A stretch of 64,000 bases of DNA from CAZGOM01 sp964542875 (lineage in GTDB: Bacteria > Planctomycetota > Phycisphaerae > Phycisphaerales > Phycisphaeraceae). The position numbers and the translations under genes are program-made. The stretch's first letter is position 1; each line of letters begins with the position of its first letter. The stretch spans positions 50,780-114,779 of the forward strand of contig CAZIWA010000001.1 in the NCBI GenBank assembly GCA_964542875.1, in the 5' to 3' direction. The notes under the pieces are model-generated. The model searched no databases. It was not told the DNA's origin and was given only the letters and a program-made list of their open reading frames with translations. Below, piece by piece: positions 1 through 7,578 of this stretch.

Positions 1-812
1 TCGCTGAAGCCGGATTGGAAAGCCACTTCGGTGACGGGAAGGGATGTGGTGCTCAGCAGGCCCTTGGCGTGCTCAATGCGCAGCCGGGTCAGGTATTTCA
101 CCGGGGAGATGCCGGTGGCCTGGCCGAAGCGCTCGCAGAGGTAGTTGGCGTTGAGGCCCGCTGCCTGGGAAATGTCCATCAGGCCGATGGGACGGATGTA
201 ATTATCTTCCACGAAGCGGATCGCTTCTCCAATGCCGGAGGTGGTGCTGACCTCGGGGTTGTTTAAGGCGTGGTCATCGGCGGCGCGGTCCAGCAGGCAC
301 AACAACTCCAGAAACCGGGCCTTGGCGAGAATCTCATAGCCATGCCGGCGGGTCATAAGCTCCCGGCGAATCGACTTGATGATGGACTCGGCATTCTGGC
401 GTTCGGAGTGGCGCAGATGGAGCTTGTGCACGAGGCCGGCGCATGCGTGCTGGGGCTGGCCGGTGAAGAGGCCAGAAGCGTGAACCGTGCTGTCTGGGGG
501 GAAGTCCGCGGCGATGAGATCGGGCGTGTAGAGAATGTTGTAGATGGAAAGATGGCGGCTGTCCTTATAGCCGTGAGACCAGTTGACCGGCACGAGAAAA
601 ACATCATTCTCCACGATGTCGTACGAAGCGAGCTTCCCCTTGGGGGACCGGTGAAGGTGCGTGCCGTGTCCGGAAATGACAAGCACAAGCTCAAGAAATT
701 CATGAGCGTGCTCGCGTGAGGTTTCAGTGGGGCTGAGCGTGATGGACAGCGGGATCCGCGGGTCGGTGAGGTAGGCGGCGTTGCGCAGGACGGTGAGAGG
801 AGGCGTGGTCAT
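1..812 (-). CDS. AraC-family transcriptional regulator, C-terminus cut by window edge
   Basis: The minus strand is open from an ATG at 812-810 to the window edge with no stop, giving about 270 residues (MTTPPLTVLRNAAYL...). The N-terminal half looks like a cupin-type effector domain (HEFLELVLVISGHGTH). The C-terminal part is an AraC helix-turn-helix: ISQAAGLNANYLCERFGQ forms the first HTH, then SPVKYLTRLRIEHAKGLL and PVTEVAFQSGFS begin the second. The last HTH residues lie beyond base 1. It is divergent from the PhyH dioxygenase at 1068, with 255 bp between the starts, so it probably controls that gene and itself. The effector is unknown. Family assignment is firm and the target is inference. 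Confidence 0.88.
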   Translation of the reverse strand, partial: MTTPPLTVLRNAAYLTDPRIPLSITLSPTETSREHAHEFLELVLVISGHGTHLHRSPKGKLASYDIVENDVFLVPVNWSHGYKDSRHLSIYNILYTPDLIAADFPPDSTVHASGLFTGQPQHACAGLVHKLHLRHSERQNAESIIKSIRRELMTRRHGYEILAKARFLELLCLLDRAADDHALNNPEVSTTSGIGEAIRFVEDNYIRPIGLMDISQAAGLNANYLCERFGQATGISPVKYLTRLRIEHAKGLLSTTSLPVTEVAFQSGFS

Positions 813-898
813 AGCGGTGGTTATTGGAGTGAGGGAATCGGGTGATGCCGATGACTCAGGTTACCCGGAATTGGATGGAAATTAAAAGTTATTTGTGC

Positions 899-949
899 GG
901 AAAATGCGATTATCAAGATTTTAAGATCTGAATAAAGTCCTGATTTTTC
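899..949. promoter_or_regulatory. Control region between divergent AraC and PhyH genes
   Basis: The 255-bp spacer between the two starts (813-1067) holds an AT-rich stretch with an inverted pair, CGGAAAA near 899 and TTTTCCG near 943. This is the likely place for the two back-to-back promoters and the AraC binding sites. No convincing -35/-10 pair could be fixed by eye. Confidence 0.35.
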
Positions 950-1067
950 CGAATCCAGTTATAGCGGGGAGCCTGTGTGTGGGGATAGGATTTTGGGGTC
1001 AAGAGCGCTGAAACAGCGTGATGTTTTGGGCGCCTGGCCGTCTTGAGACGTATTAAGGAGTTTTGCG

Positions 1068-1910
1068 ATGACTGGACCTACCGCGACGTTAAGCCCGGCC
1101 AAGAGCGAAGAATCAACCGGCTTTAAGTACCTGCAGAAAACCCACCAGCTCAACGACACCGAAGGCATGGCCAAGGCGATGGAAGAGGATGGGTTTGTGC
1201 TGATCCCCAATGTGCTGTCGGTACAAGAGGTTGAGGAGCTTAAAGCGGGGATCGACCGTCTTAAGCCGTTTGGCTTTGATAAGACCGGGTCGACGGACCA
1301 CTTCAAGTGCGTGTTCAACCGTGAGCGGCTGTTTTTGAACTACATCGACCGGGCGGGTGTGGTGGAACTGGCGGAAGCGACCATGGGCAAGGACTGCCAC
1401 ATCATTGGGCAGTCTGCATGGAAGAGCTATCCGGGGCTGCATAACGGATGGTCGCCTCACACGGATCGGGTGTTTGTGGAGATGCCGGAGGAGATGCGTA
1501 CGGACCCGCGGGTGAAGGTGCCGACTTACGTATGCACGGCGCACTATTACCTGAATGATTTGACGCTGGACCTGGCGCCGACATGGCTGATACCGGGGAG
1601 CCATAAGTCCGGCAAGGCGTTGTCGTGGGGCAAGGACCCGAGCCCGGAATACAAAGGGCGCAAGCTGGAGCCGGTGCTGTGCAAGGCGGGCGATGTGGTG
1701 TTTTTCCGAAGCGAAATCTGGCATACGGGGAGCAAGAACGCGACGCCGGATACGACCCGGTACCTGCTGCAGACGCATTATTCGCACCGGTGGGTGGCGC
1801 AGCAGTTTTCGCCTTACCTGACGTGGCAGTTCAATCCGGAAATCATTGCGGTGGCCAACCCCAGGCAGCGTCGGCTGCTGGGTGAACACACGCCCGGCGC
1901 TTACGATTAA
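1068..1910 (+). CDS. Phytanoyl-CoA dioxygenase (PhyH) family protein
   Basis: A 280-residue non-heme iron(II)/2-oxoglutarate-dependent oxygenase of the PhyH family. The iron-binding triad is visible: H131-x-D133 (SPHTDRVF) and the distal H219 (EIWHTGSKN). R231 (TTRYLL) is the likely 2-oxoglutarate ligand. The PGSHKSG segment is typical of the family. AAGGAG at about 1055, about 8 bases before ATG, supports the start. It faces the AraC regulator across a shared control region and is followed by a strong terminator, so it is probably a single-gene transcript. The substrate cannot be told from sequence; bacterial PhyH proteins hydroxylate varied small molecules and are often not phytanoyl-CoA enzymes. 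Confidence 0.9.
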   Translation: MTGPTATLSPAKSEESTGFKYLQKTHQLNDTEGMAKAMEEDGFVLIPNVLSVQEVEELKAGIDRLKPFGFDKTGSTDHFKCVFNRERLFLNYIDRAGVVELAEATMGKDCHIIGQSAWKSYPGLHNGWSPHTDRVFVEMPEEMRTDPRVKVPTYVCTAHYYLNDLTLDLAPTWLIPGSHKSGKALSWGKDPSPEYKGRKLEPVLCKAGDVVFFRSEIWHTGSKNATPDTTRYLLQTHYSHRWVAQQFSPYLTWQFNPEIIAVANPRQRRLLGEHTPGAYD

Positions 1911-1936
1911 AGACCGATCAACCAGAGGGGTTTTGT

Positions 1937-1977
1937 ACGGGATTCAGAGTTTTATCTGAATCCCGTATTGCTTTTTG
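1937..1977 (+). terminator. Rho-independent terminator after PhyH gene
   Basis: A perfect 11-bp inverted repeat, ACGGGATTCAG (1937-1947) and CTGAATCCCGT (1956-1966), with an 8-base loop, is followed by a T-rich stretch ending in TTTTT. It lies 27 bp after the PhyH stop. Confidence 0.85.
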
Positions 1978-2005
1978 GGGCGCGTGATTAGTAGAATAAT
2001 CAACC

Positions 2006-4288
2006 ATGAAAAGCGATACATTGCCGATCGGTCTGCTGGAGCGCCTGGTGCTTAAGCGTGTGGATGATGCGGGCCCTGCGGGCCTGGTGATCTGCAGCGT
2101 GCCGGTGCCCGCAGGGGGGATGCCGGAAGTGGGTTTGGCCGGCCGGGGGACATATGTCCGGAAGCTGGGGCAGTGGCCGGGTGCGCCCGAGGGGCGTGCG
2201 CGCAGGCTGCTGATGGCGGGGGATTGTGAAGGGGAAGCGCCTGCGCAATTGGCGCTGGCACGCGATGCGCAGGCGGCAATGGGTGCGCCGGGCAAAGCGG
2301 TGATGAAGTCGATCGCCAAGAGCCAGGATCCTGGGTTTGCCTGGGAACGGCATTGCCTGGAGATGAGCTACCAGGGCAAGCGGGTGGGCATTTCATTGGG
2401 CTTGCGCACGGGGGACAAAGTGCAATGGTGGGAAGCGTGCCGGATGGTGGTCAAGGAAGAGACCGCGCAGTGCCGGGTGGTGGAGATGGCGGGGACGATT
2501 CCTCTGGTGGAAAATTACGGGGAGACGTATCGGGAGCACCCGAACCTCACGCATCCATTTTTGCATAAGCACAACTGGCTCAATGGGAAATTGATGGTCC
2601 GGATGCACGCCAATGGCGTGTGCGAGGTGTTTGCGCACCACATCAACAGCCGGTTTGTGGACAGCGGCGGGGATCTTTCGCCCGCGGTGCCGGTGGTGGG
2701 TTTTTGGGGGTTGGATGAAGCGGGCGCCAAAGCCCTTGAAGGCGTGTGGGACGGGACCAAGACGGCGTTTGAAGCAGGCGGGGTGAAATTTGATGTAACC
2801 CAGGCGGCGCGGCTGGCGACGCCGGAGCAGCCCGGGTGGATGAAGATGCACGGCCAGACGCTGGTGTGGCAGGCCTATGAAGGCTTTGAGATGTACGGCG
2901 GAGCCTGCCCCAGGCAACGCACGGGCGATGCCTACATCCTGCGGGGCAAACAGGAAACGATTTTGCGCGGCATGGCCCGGACGCTGACGTTCTCCATCAG
3001 CCTGGGTGATCGGCCTGCGCGCGTGGCGCGGTACATCGCGCCGGGGTGGTGGTACGGCCATTGCCAGGATCTTTTGCCCGGACCGGTGCTGCCGGTGACC
3101 ACGGAGCTTCAGGATGGTTTTGGCGATGCCCTGGAATGGGTGGAGAAGCACACGGTTAACCGCAGTTTTGAAGATGGCTCCGTGGGCCGGTACATGCCCG
3201 ACGGGCGCAACCGCGCGGAGCCGGGGTGGGAAGGGGAAATCGTCTATGCGATGTTCCTGCAGGCGTGGCGGTCGGGCGATGCCCGGTGGTACCGGCTGGC
3301 GATGCGCGCGGCTTATCACTTTGCGGACATCGCCATCGACCACAGCAGCAAACTGGTCCGGATGCACGGTTATCCGGGCGATGCGTATTCCCTGCCGATG
3401 AACCGGGTGCAGGGCATCATCGCGGCGTTTCTGGAGACGGGGGACGACTACCTTTTTGACGTCAGCGAGGCGGTGGTGGAGACAGCGTACAGGAACCACC
3501 AGAACTCGTGGCCCCGGCTTGCGGTGGGGCGCGATGCGTGCTTTGCCCGGTCGGCGATCATGCATTACCGGTACTTCGCCAGCACGCATTTCAAGCGCAT
3601 CGGCTGGGAAGGCGTCAACGCGGTGGTGCAGTCGCAGCGCGAAAACGGAAGCTTCGGCGACCAGGGCGGCGGCGCGGGCATTCACCAGTATTCAGGCTAC
3701 ATGACCAAGCCCTGGATGACGCTGCTGGCGACGAACTGCGTGCTGGACTGGCTGGAACTGGTGGGCGAAACGCCGGAGCTTCTGACCACCATCCGGAAGC
3801 TGGCGGATTGGCTGATGGCCGAGCGGGTGGAGATCAAAGGCGTGTTGACCTGGCAGTATCTGCACGACTACAACGCAGGCAGGGATTGGCCGAGCCCGCA
3901 AGGCACGGTGATCCATCTGCCGGATGGCAACCCGTTCCATCATGAAACACTGGCACGGCTTCTGGGGTATGCGGCGATGCGCTTTGACCAGCCGGCGTAT
4001 CTGGAGGCCTGGACGCAGAGCCGGAAGCTGGCGCCGAAAATGATGGACGACCACCCCATCGGCGCGGCGCTGCAGTTTGTGCCGTGGCTGGAGGCGCGTT
4101 TGGCGGGCGTGAGCCTGGATGACGCGGGGCGGGTGCAGGTGCGGCCTGATGCGCTGGCGCCGTTGGTGTTGAGCGGAGTGCGGATCGCCGGGCCGCAAGG
4201 GGAGATGGATGTCAGATGTATGAAGTTAGATGTGAGATGTGAAGAGAGGGAAGCCAAGGGCGGTGTGCTGGAGGTGGGACGGGCGTGA
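2006..4288 (+). CDS. Large uncharacterised protein, probable alpha/alpha-toroid carbohydrate-active enzyme
   Basis: A 760-residue protein with no signal peptide or membrane segment. The first ~350 residues are beta-rich and full of aromatic residues (FLHKHNWLNG, GWWYGHCQDLLPGP). Residues ~400-680 look like repeated helical hairpins with toroid-style landmarks (GWEGEIVYAMFLQAW, HGYPGDAYSLPMNR, RENGSFGDQGGG, WQYLHDYN). The order of beta domains then a helical toroid resembles the PcRGLX/YetA-like exo-rhamnogalacturonan lyase group and other six-hairpin enzymes, but I cannot confirm that match. The ATG at 2006 has no clear ribosome site. It lies alone on its strand after the PhyH terminator. Polysaccharide breakdown is inference. 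Confidence 0.6.
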   Translation: MKSDTLPIGLLERLVLKRVDDAGPAGLVICSVPVPAGGMPEVGLAGRGTYVRKLGQWPGAPEGRARRLLMAGDCEGEAPAQLALARDAQAAMGAPGKAVMKSIAKSQDPGFAWERHCLEMSYQGKRVGISLGLRTGDKVQWWEACRMVVKEETAQCRVVEMAGTIPLVENYGETYREHPNLTHPFLHKHNWLNGKLMVRMHANGVCEVFAHHINSRFVDSGGDLSPAVPVVGFWGLDEAGAKALEGVWDGTKTAFEAGGVKFDVTQAARLATPEQPGWMKMHGQTLVWQAYEGFEMYGGACPRQRTGDAYILRGKQETILRGMARTLTFSISLGDRPARVARYIAPGWWYGHCQDLLPGPVLPVTTELQDGFGDALEWVEKHTVNRSFEDGSVGRYMPDGRNRAEPGWEGEIVYAMFLQAWRSGDARWYRLAMRAAYHFADIAIDHSSKLVRMHGYPGDAYSLPMNRVQGIIAAFLETGDDYLFDVSEAVVETAYRNHQNSWPRLAVGRDACFARSAIMHYRYFASTHFKRIGWEGVNAVVQSQRENGSFGDQGGGAGIHQYSGYMTKPWMTLLATNCVLDWLELVGETPELLTTIRKLADWLMAERVEIKGVLTWQYLHDYNAGRDWPSPQGTVIHLPDGNPFHHETLARLLGYAAMRFDQPAYLEAWTQSRKLAPKMMDDHPIGAALQFVPWLEARLAGVSLDDAGRVQVRPDALAPLVLSGVRIAGPQGEMDVRCMKLDVRCEEREAKGGVLEVGRA

Positions 4289-4323
4289 GAGTTTGTTGTT
4301 GGTGTTCCAGTTCCAGAATGGGT

Positions 4324-4396
4324 GTTACGGGTTAGTTGGTGTGATGTTGGCGCGTGCAAGACACAGCACTGCTGCGGGCCGTGCTGTGCCACCCGG
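4324..4396. repeat. Dispersed intergenic repeat, GTTAC block plus CACAGCAC hairpin block
   Basis: The GTTACGGGTT...GGCGCGTGCAAG block (4324-4360) recurs at 44585, 57676 (truncated) and 63897. It runs directly into a second block with the hairpin CACAGCAC (4362-4369)/GTGCTGTG (4381-4388) followed by CCACCCGG, which recurs at 48356-48388. The element sits between two convergent genes. Confidence 0.7.
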
Positions 4397-4405
4397 GAAT
4401 GTGGG

Positions 4406-5800
4406 TTAGCGCGGGGTGATGGAGTCGATTTTTTTGACGTAGGCGTTGATGTCGTATTTGCGTTCGAGGCCGGCGGCGTTCATGTAGCGGACGGTGCCGA
4501 AGATGGGGCGGCGGGTCCAGGGGCGGTCGTGCTTGCCGAAGCACCAGGCGATGCCGGCAAAGGAGTTGGCGTCGCGGCCGTCGAGTTGATAGGTGTTGTT
4601 GAGGGAAAGGGCGATCTGGAAGGCTTCCTGGGGGGAGGCGGTCCATTCGATGATTTTTTTGCCCCAGTACATGCGCATGTAGTTGTGCATTTTGCCGGTG
4701 TGGACCATTTCCCGCTGGGCTGCGTTCCAGTAAGGGTCATGAGTGAGGGCGTTTTCGAGCTGATCGCGGGTGTATACGTAGGGGCGCTCGTCGGAGGCGT
4801 GGTTGGCGAGGGTTTGGGCGCTCCAGGGAGAGAGGCATTCGTAGGTGTCGTAGTGGGCGTTGTGGAGGACGAAGTTCATGGAAAGCTCACGGCGGACGAC
4901 GAGCTCCTCGACGTAAGCGTCGGTGTTGTCGTCGATGGGGCTGCCCGGGGTGGCGGTGGTGGCTTTCTGGACTTTTAAGGCAATTTCGAGCGGGGATATC
5001 TGGCCAAAATGGAGGTAGGGGCTCATGTGGGAGACGTAGTCCTTGTCGGGCTCGTTGCGGAGCTCGGCATAGTGCTTGAGCTTGCGGGCGGCGAAGCCGG
5101 TGAGGAGCTTTGTGGCGTGGGAATAGCCGCCTGTGAAGGCTTTGACGAGGCCGATGGCGTGGTTGATCTTGAGTTTGGCGAGGGTTTTGTCGGGCGCGGA
5201 GGCGTCGAGCTGGAGGGGGTCGGAAATTTTAAGATTCATTGACGGATGATGGACGGGGATGCGCATGACGGGGGTGAGATAGGTGCGCAGGTTTTCGGAG
5301 ATTTTGGGGCGCAGGGTCCGGGCGGCGAATTCTTCCTTGTCGGAGGCGATGTCGACGGGGATGACGACGTCGGATTCGACTTGTTCCATCCGGATGGGGG
5401 ATTGTTTGGCGATTTGGGTGCGCCAGTGCCGCTGAATGCGGAGGTAGCCGCGGTCACAGACGAGCAGGGCGGCATTTTTGGCGTAGTGGAGCGTGGCGGC
5501 GATGGGTTCCTGAAGCCGGAGGATGAACCGAATGCCGCGGTCGGCGAGGGCTTTTTGGGTTTGCGCCAAGCCCTGGAGCAGGAAGGCGTAGTGCCGGGCG
5601 TTGGCCTCGGGGAAGCTGTCGGTGAGGGCGAAGAGAACCAGGAGCGGTTTTTGCAGCCGGTTGGCTTGAAGGAGGGCGAACTCCAGCGCGTGGTTGAAGG
5701 ATTCCCGCTGGGCCTGCTGCATCCAGTAAAGGACGTATTGGCCGGAGGGGTTTTCGGGTTTGTCGCAGAGGGTTTGGATGCGGTCGTTGTGGATCATCAT
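4406..5800 (-). CDS. phr: Deoxyribodipyrimidine photo-lyase, class II
   Basis: A 464-residue flavoprotein that repairs cyclobutane pyrimidine dimers with blue light. The N-terminal Rossmann-type antenna domain starts near residue 20 (YVLYWMQQAQR, a class II signature). The C-terminal FAD domain holds GGYSHATKLL, YLHFGQISPLEIALK, the WNAAQREMVHTGKMHNYMRM stretch and the class II hallmark RPIFGTVRYMNAAG close to the end. Length and motif order are normal for class II enzymes (~450-480 residues). Two ATG codons are adjacent at the start. Its neighbours do not suggest an operon. Confidence 0.95.
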   Translation of the reverse strand: MMIHNDRIQTLCDKPENPSGQYVLYWMQQAQRESFNHALEFALLQANRLQKPLLVLFALTDSFPEANARHYAFLLQGLAQTQKALADRGIRFILRLQEPIAATLHYAKNAALLVCDRGYLRIQRHWRTQIAKQSPIRMEQVESDVVIPVDIASDKEEFAARTLRPKISENLRTYLTPVMRIPVHHPSMNLKISDPLQLDASAPDKTLAKLKINHAIGLVKAFTGGYSHATKLLTGFAARKLKHYAELRNEPDKDYVSHMSPYLHFGQISPLEIALKVQKATTATPGSPIDDNTDAYVEELVVRRELSMNFVLHNAHYDTYECLSPWSAQTLANHASDERPYVYTRDQLENALTHDPYWNAAQREMVHTGKMHNYMRMYWGKKIIEWTASPQEAFQIALSLNNTYQLDGRDANSFAGIAWCFGKHDRPWTRRPIFGTVRYMNAAGLERKYDINAYVKKIDSITPR

Positions 5801-5916
5801 GAGGAAGGGTCTTGGGGCTGGGGTCTAGGGTCTGGGGGATAAGCCCCGGAGGCAGATGATCGCCGATACCCATCTGGAAAGGGTAGGCATGGAGATAAGG
5901 ACTTGCTTTCGCGCTT

Positions 5917-6843
5917 TCAGGCGGTGATGTCGATGCGGGGGTCGAACCAGGCGTAGAGCATGTCGACGACGAGGTTCAGGACGACGAGCAGCGTGGAGTA
6001 GACCAGAACGACGGCGAGGATGAGGAACTGGTCTTTGGCCAGCACAGCATCGACAAAGTGAGTGCCGATGCCGGGAATGGAGAAGACTTTTTCAACGACA
6101 AACGAGCCGGTGAGGGTGGCGGCGCAGGCTGGGCCCAGGAAGGAGAGGACGGGAAGGAAGGCGACCTTCAAGGCGTGCTTGATGAGAACCATGTGCCCGG
6201 GGACGCCTTTGGCGACGGCGGTGCGGATGTAGTCCTGGCGCATGACATCGGCGAGGCCCAGGCGGGTGAGCCGGGCGATGTAGGCTGCGGGAGCCAGGCC
6301 GAGGGTGATGGCGGGGAGAACAATGTAAGAGAAGCCGGACCAGCCGGCGGCGGGGAGGAAGTTCAACCAGCCGGCAAAGACCATGAGGAGGACTGCGCCG
6401 ACAACAAAGGTGGGCATGGAGATGCCCACGAGGGCGACGGAGAGCGAGGCGTGGTCCCAGACCCCGCCGGGACGGGCGGCGCCGATGAGCCCGGAACCGA
6501 CGCCCAAGGCGATGGCGAAGACCATGGCGAAGACGCCGAGGGTGAGGCTGACAGGGAGGCCCTGGGAGAGGATGTCCTGCACGCGCATGTTTTTGTGGAC
6601 CATGCTGGGGCCAAAATCCAGCTTGGTGACGATGTCGGTGATGTATTGGCCGGCGAAGCGCCAGGGGTTATCGAGGTTGTATTGTTTTTTGAGGGCTTCC
6701 TGGATTTCAGCGGGGGGGCGGCGGCCGTCTTCATTTTCGAGTGGGTTGCCCGGGAGAGCCCAGACGAGGACGAAGGTGACGGCGAATATCGCCGCGAGGA
6801 TGACGGGGAGTTGGAGCAGGCGAAAAAGGATAAGCCGGAGCAT
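5917..6843 (-). CDS. Oligopeptide/dipeptide ABC transporter permease, DppB/OppB type
   Basis: A 308-residue inner-membrane permease of a binding-protein-dependent importer. It shows the OppB N-terminus (first membrane helix, then LPGNPL), the N-terminal extracytoplasmic domain with QYNLDNPW, and five further hydrophobic segments. The cytoplasmic EAA loop reads RQDYIRTAVAKGVP, and the C-terminal PGIGTHFVDAVLAKDQ motif is typical. It ends in FDPRIDIT as OppB proteins do. The usual partners (substrate-binding protein, OppC, ATPases) are absent on both sides in this window, so it is an orphan here. Confidence 0.92.
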   Translation of the reverse strand: MLRLILFRLLQLPVILAAIFAVTFVLVWALPGNPLENEDGRRPPAEIQEALKKQYNLDNPWRFAGQYITDIVTKLDFGPSMVHKNMRVQDILSQGLPVSLTLGVFAMVFAIALGVGSGLIGAARPGGVWDHASLSVALVGISMPTFVVGAVLLMVFAGWLNFLPAAGWSGFSYIVLPAITLGLAPAAYIARLTRLGLADVMRQDYIRTAVAKGVPGHMVLIKHALKVAFLPVLSFLGPACAATLTGSFVVEKVFSIPGIGTHFVDAVLAKDQFLILAVVLVYSTLLVVLNLVVDMLYAWFDPRIDITA

Positions 6844-6984
6844 GTGGGGATTGTACCGCTTGCCGGGGTTGAGGGAGATGTGTGATTTGGTGGCCCACGC
6901 GTCCGGGTTATCGGGTGGTCAGGTTATCGGGGGGCTTCGAGAAAGGAATGTGACATTTGAAGTCGATGCTCTTCGAGGCAAGGA

Positions 6985-7467
6985 TTACCAGACGGAGCCA
7001 ACAACGAGGTCAGGGGGAAAGTGCTGGGCGAGGCGGGTCTGGAGGGATTGCTGGAGGGTGTTGAGGCGGGAACTGGGCCAGAGGCCGCCGTAGCCTTCGC
7101 CGCCGGTGACGGCGACGGGGAACCAGCCGAAGTCGAAGAGGACGACGATTTCGCGGAAGTCATGGCCGGTTACCGCGGTTTCTTTGTAGTAGAGCGGTTC
7201 GAACTCCGGTTGCGTGTCGTGATATTTCATCCGCATGATGTCGGCCTGGTCGGCGGGAACGCGCTGGAAGCCGTTTTCTATGGCCCAGGCGTCGACGATG
7301 GTTTGGGTTTTGGCGCGGATGGCGGGGTCTTTGGGGGCAACGTCTTTGGAATCGGCGGGAGGCTTGACGTAAATGCTGAAGTGGTAGGTGGCGCCGCCGA
7401 CGGAGGCGCAGCCGGTGATGACGGTTAGGAGAGCTGCGAGGAGGAAAGAAGCGAAGGTTTTGGACAT
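6985..7467 (-). CDS. Small uncharacterised lipoprotein
   Basis: A 160-residue protein. The start is set at the ATG at 7467 because it opens a clean lipoprotein signal (MSKTFASFLLAALLTVITGC, lipid-modified Cys20). The same frame is open further upstream, but that sequence is not signal-like. The mature part is soluble (ATYHFSIYVKPPADSK, YYKETAVTGHDFREIVVLFDFGW) and I do not recognise a family. It is divergent from the beta-propeller gene at 7579. Envelope location is well supported; function is unknown. Confidence 0.75.
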   Translation of the reverse strand: MSKTFASFLLAALLTVITGCASVGGATYHFSIYVKPPADSKDVAPKDPAIRAKTQTIVDAWAIENGFQRVPADQADIMRMKYHDTQPEFEPLYYKETAVTGHDFREIVVLFDFGWFPVAVTGGEGYGGLWPSSRLNTLQQSLQTRLAQHFPPDLVVGSVW

Positions 7468-7542
7468 GGGCGGGCCACGGTGATGGGAAAGCTGCGGACA
7501 TTGTGCCAAGGTTGACGGCGGTTTAACAGTCGGGGCTGTATT

Positions 7543-7552
7543 TGTTATAACA
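7543..7552. promoter_or_regulatory. Palindrome upstream of the beta-propeller gene
   Basis: TGTTATAACA is a perfect 10-bp palindrome in the spacer between the divergent lipoprotein and beta-propeller genes. It may be an operator or part of the promoter. No regulator is encoded next to it. Confidence 0.3.
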
Positions 7553-7578
7553 GATTGAATCATAATCAAGGATGTGCC

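Noticed and set aside
4322..4978. Long glycine/valine-rich reading frame opposite the photolyase gene
   Set aside because: It is the antisense shadow of a clear class II photolyase. GC-rich codon bias keeps the opposite frame open, and the protein has no sensible fold or motifs.
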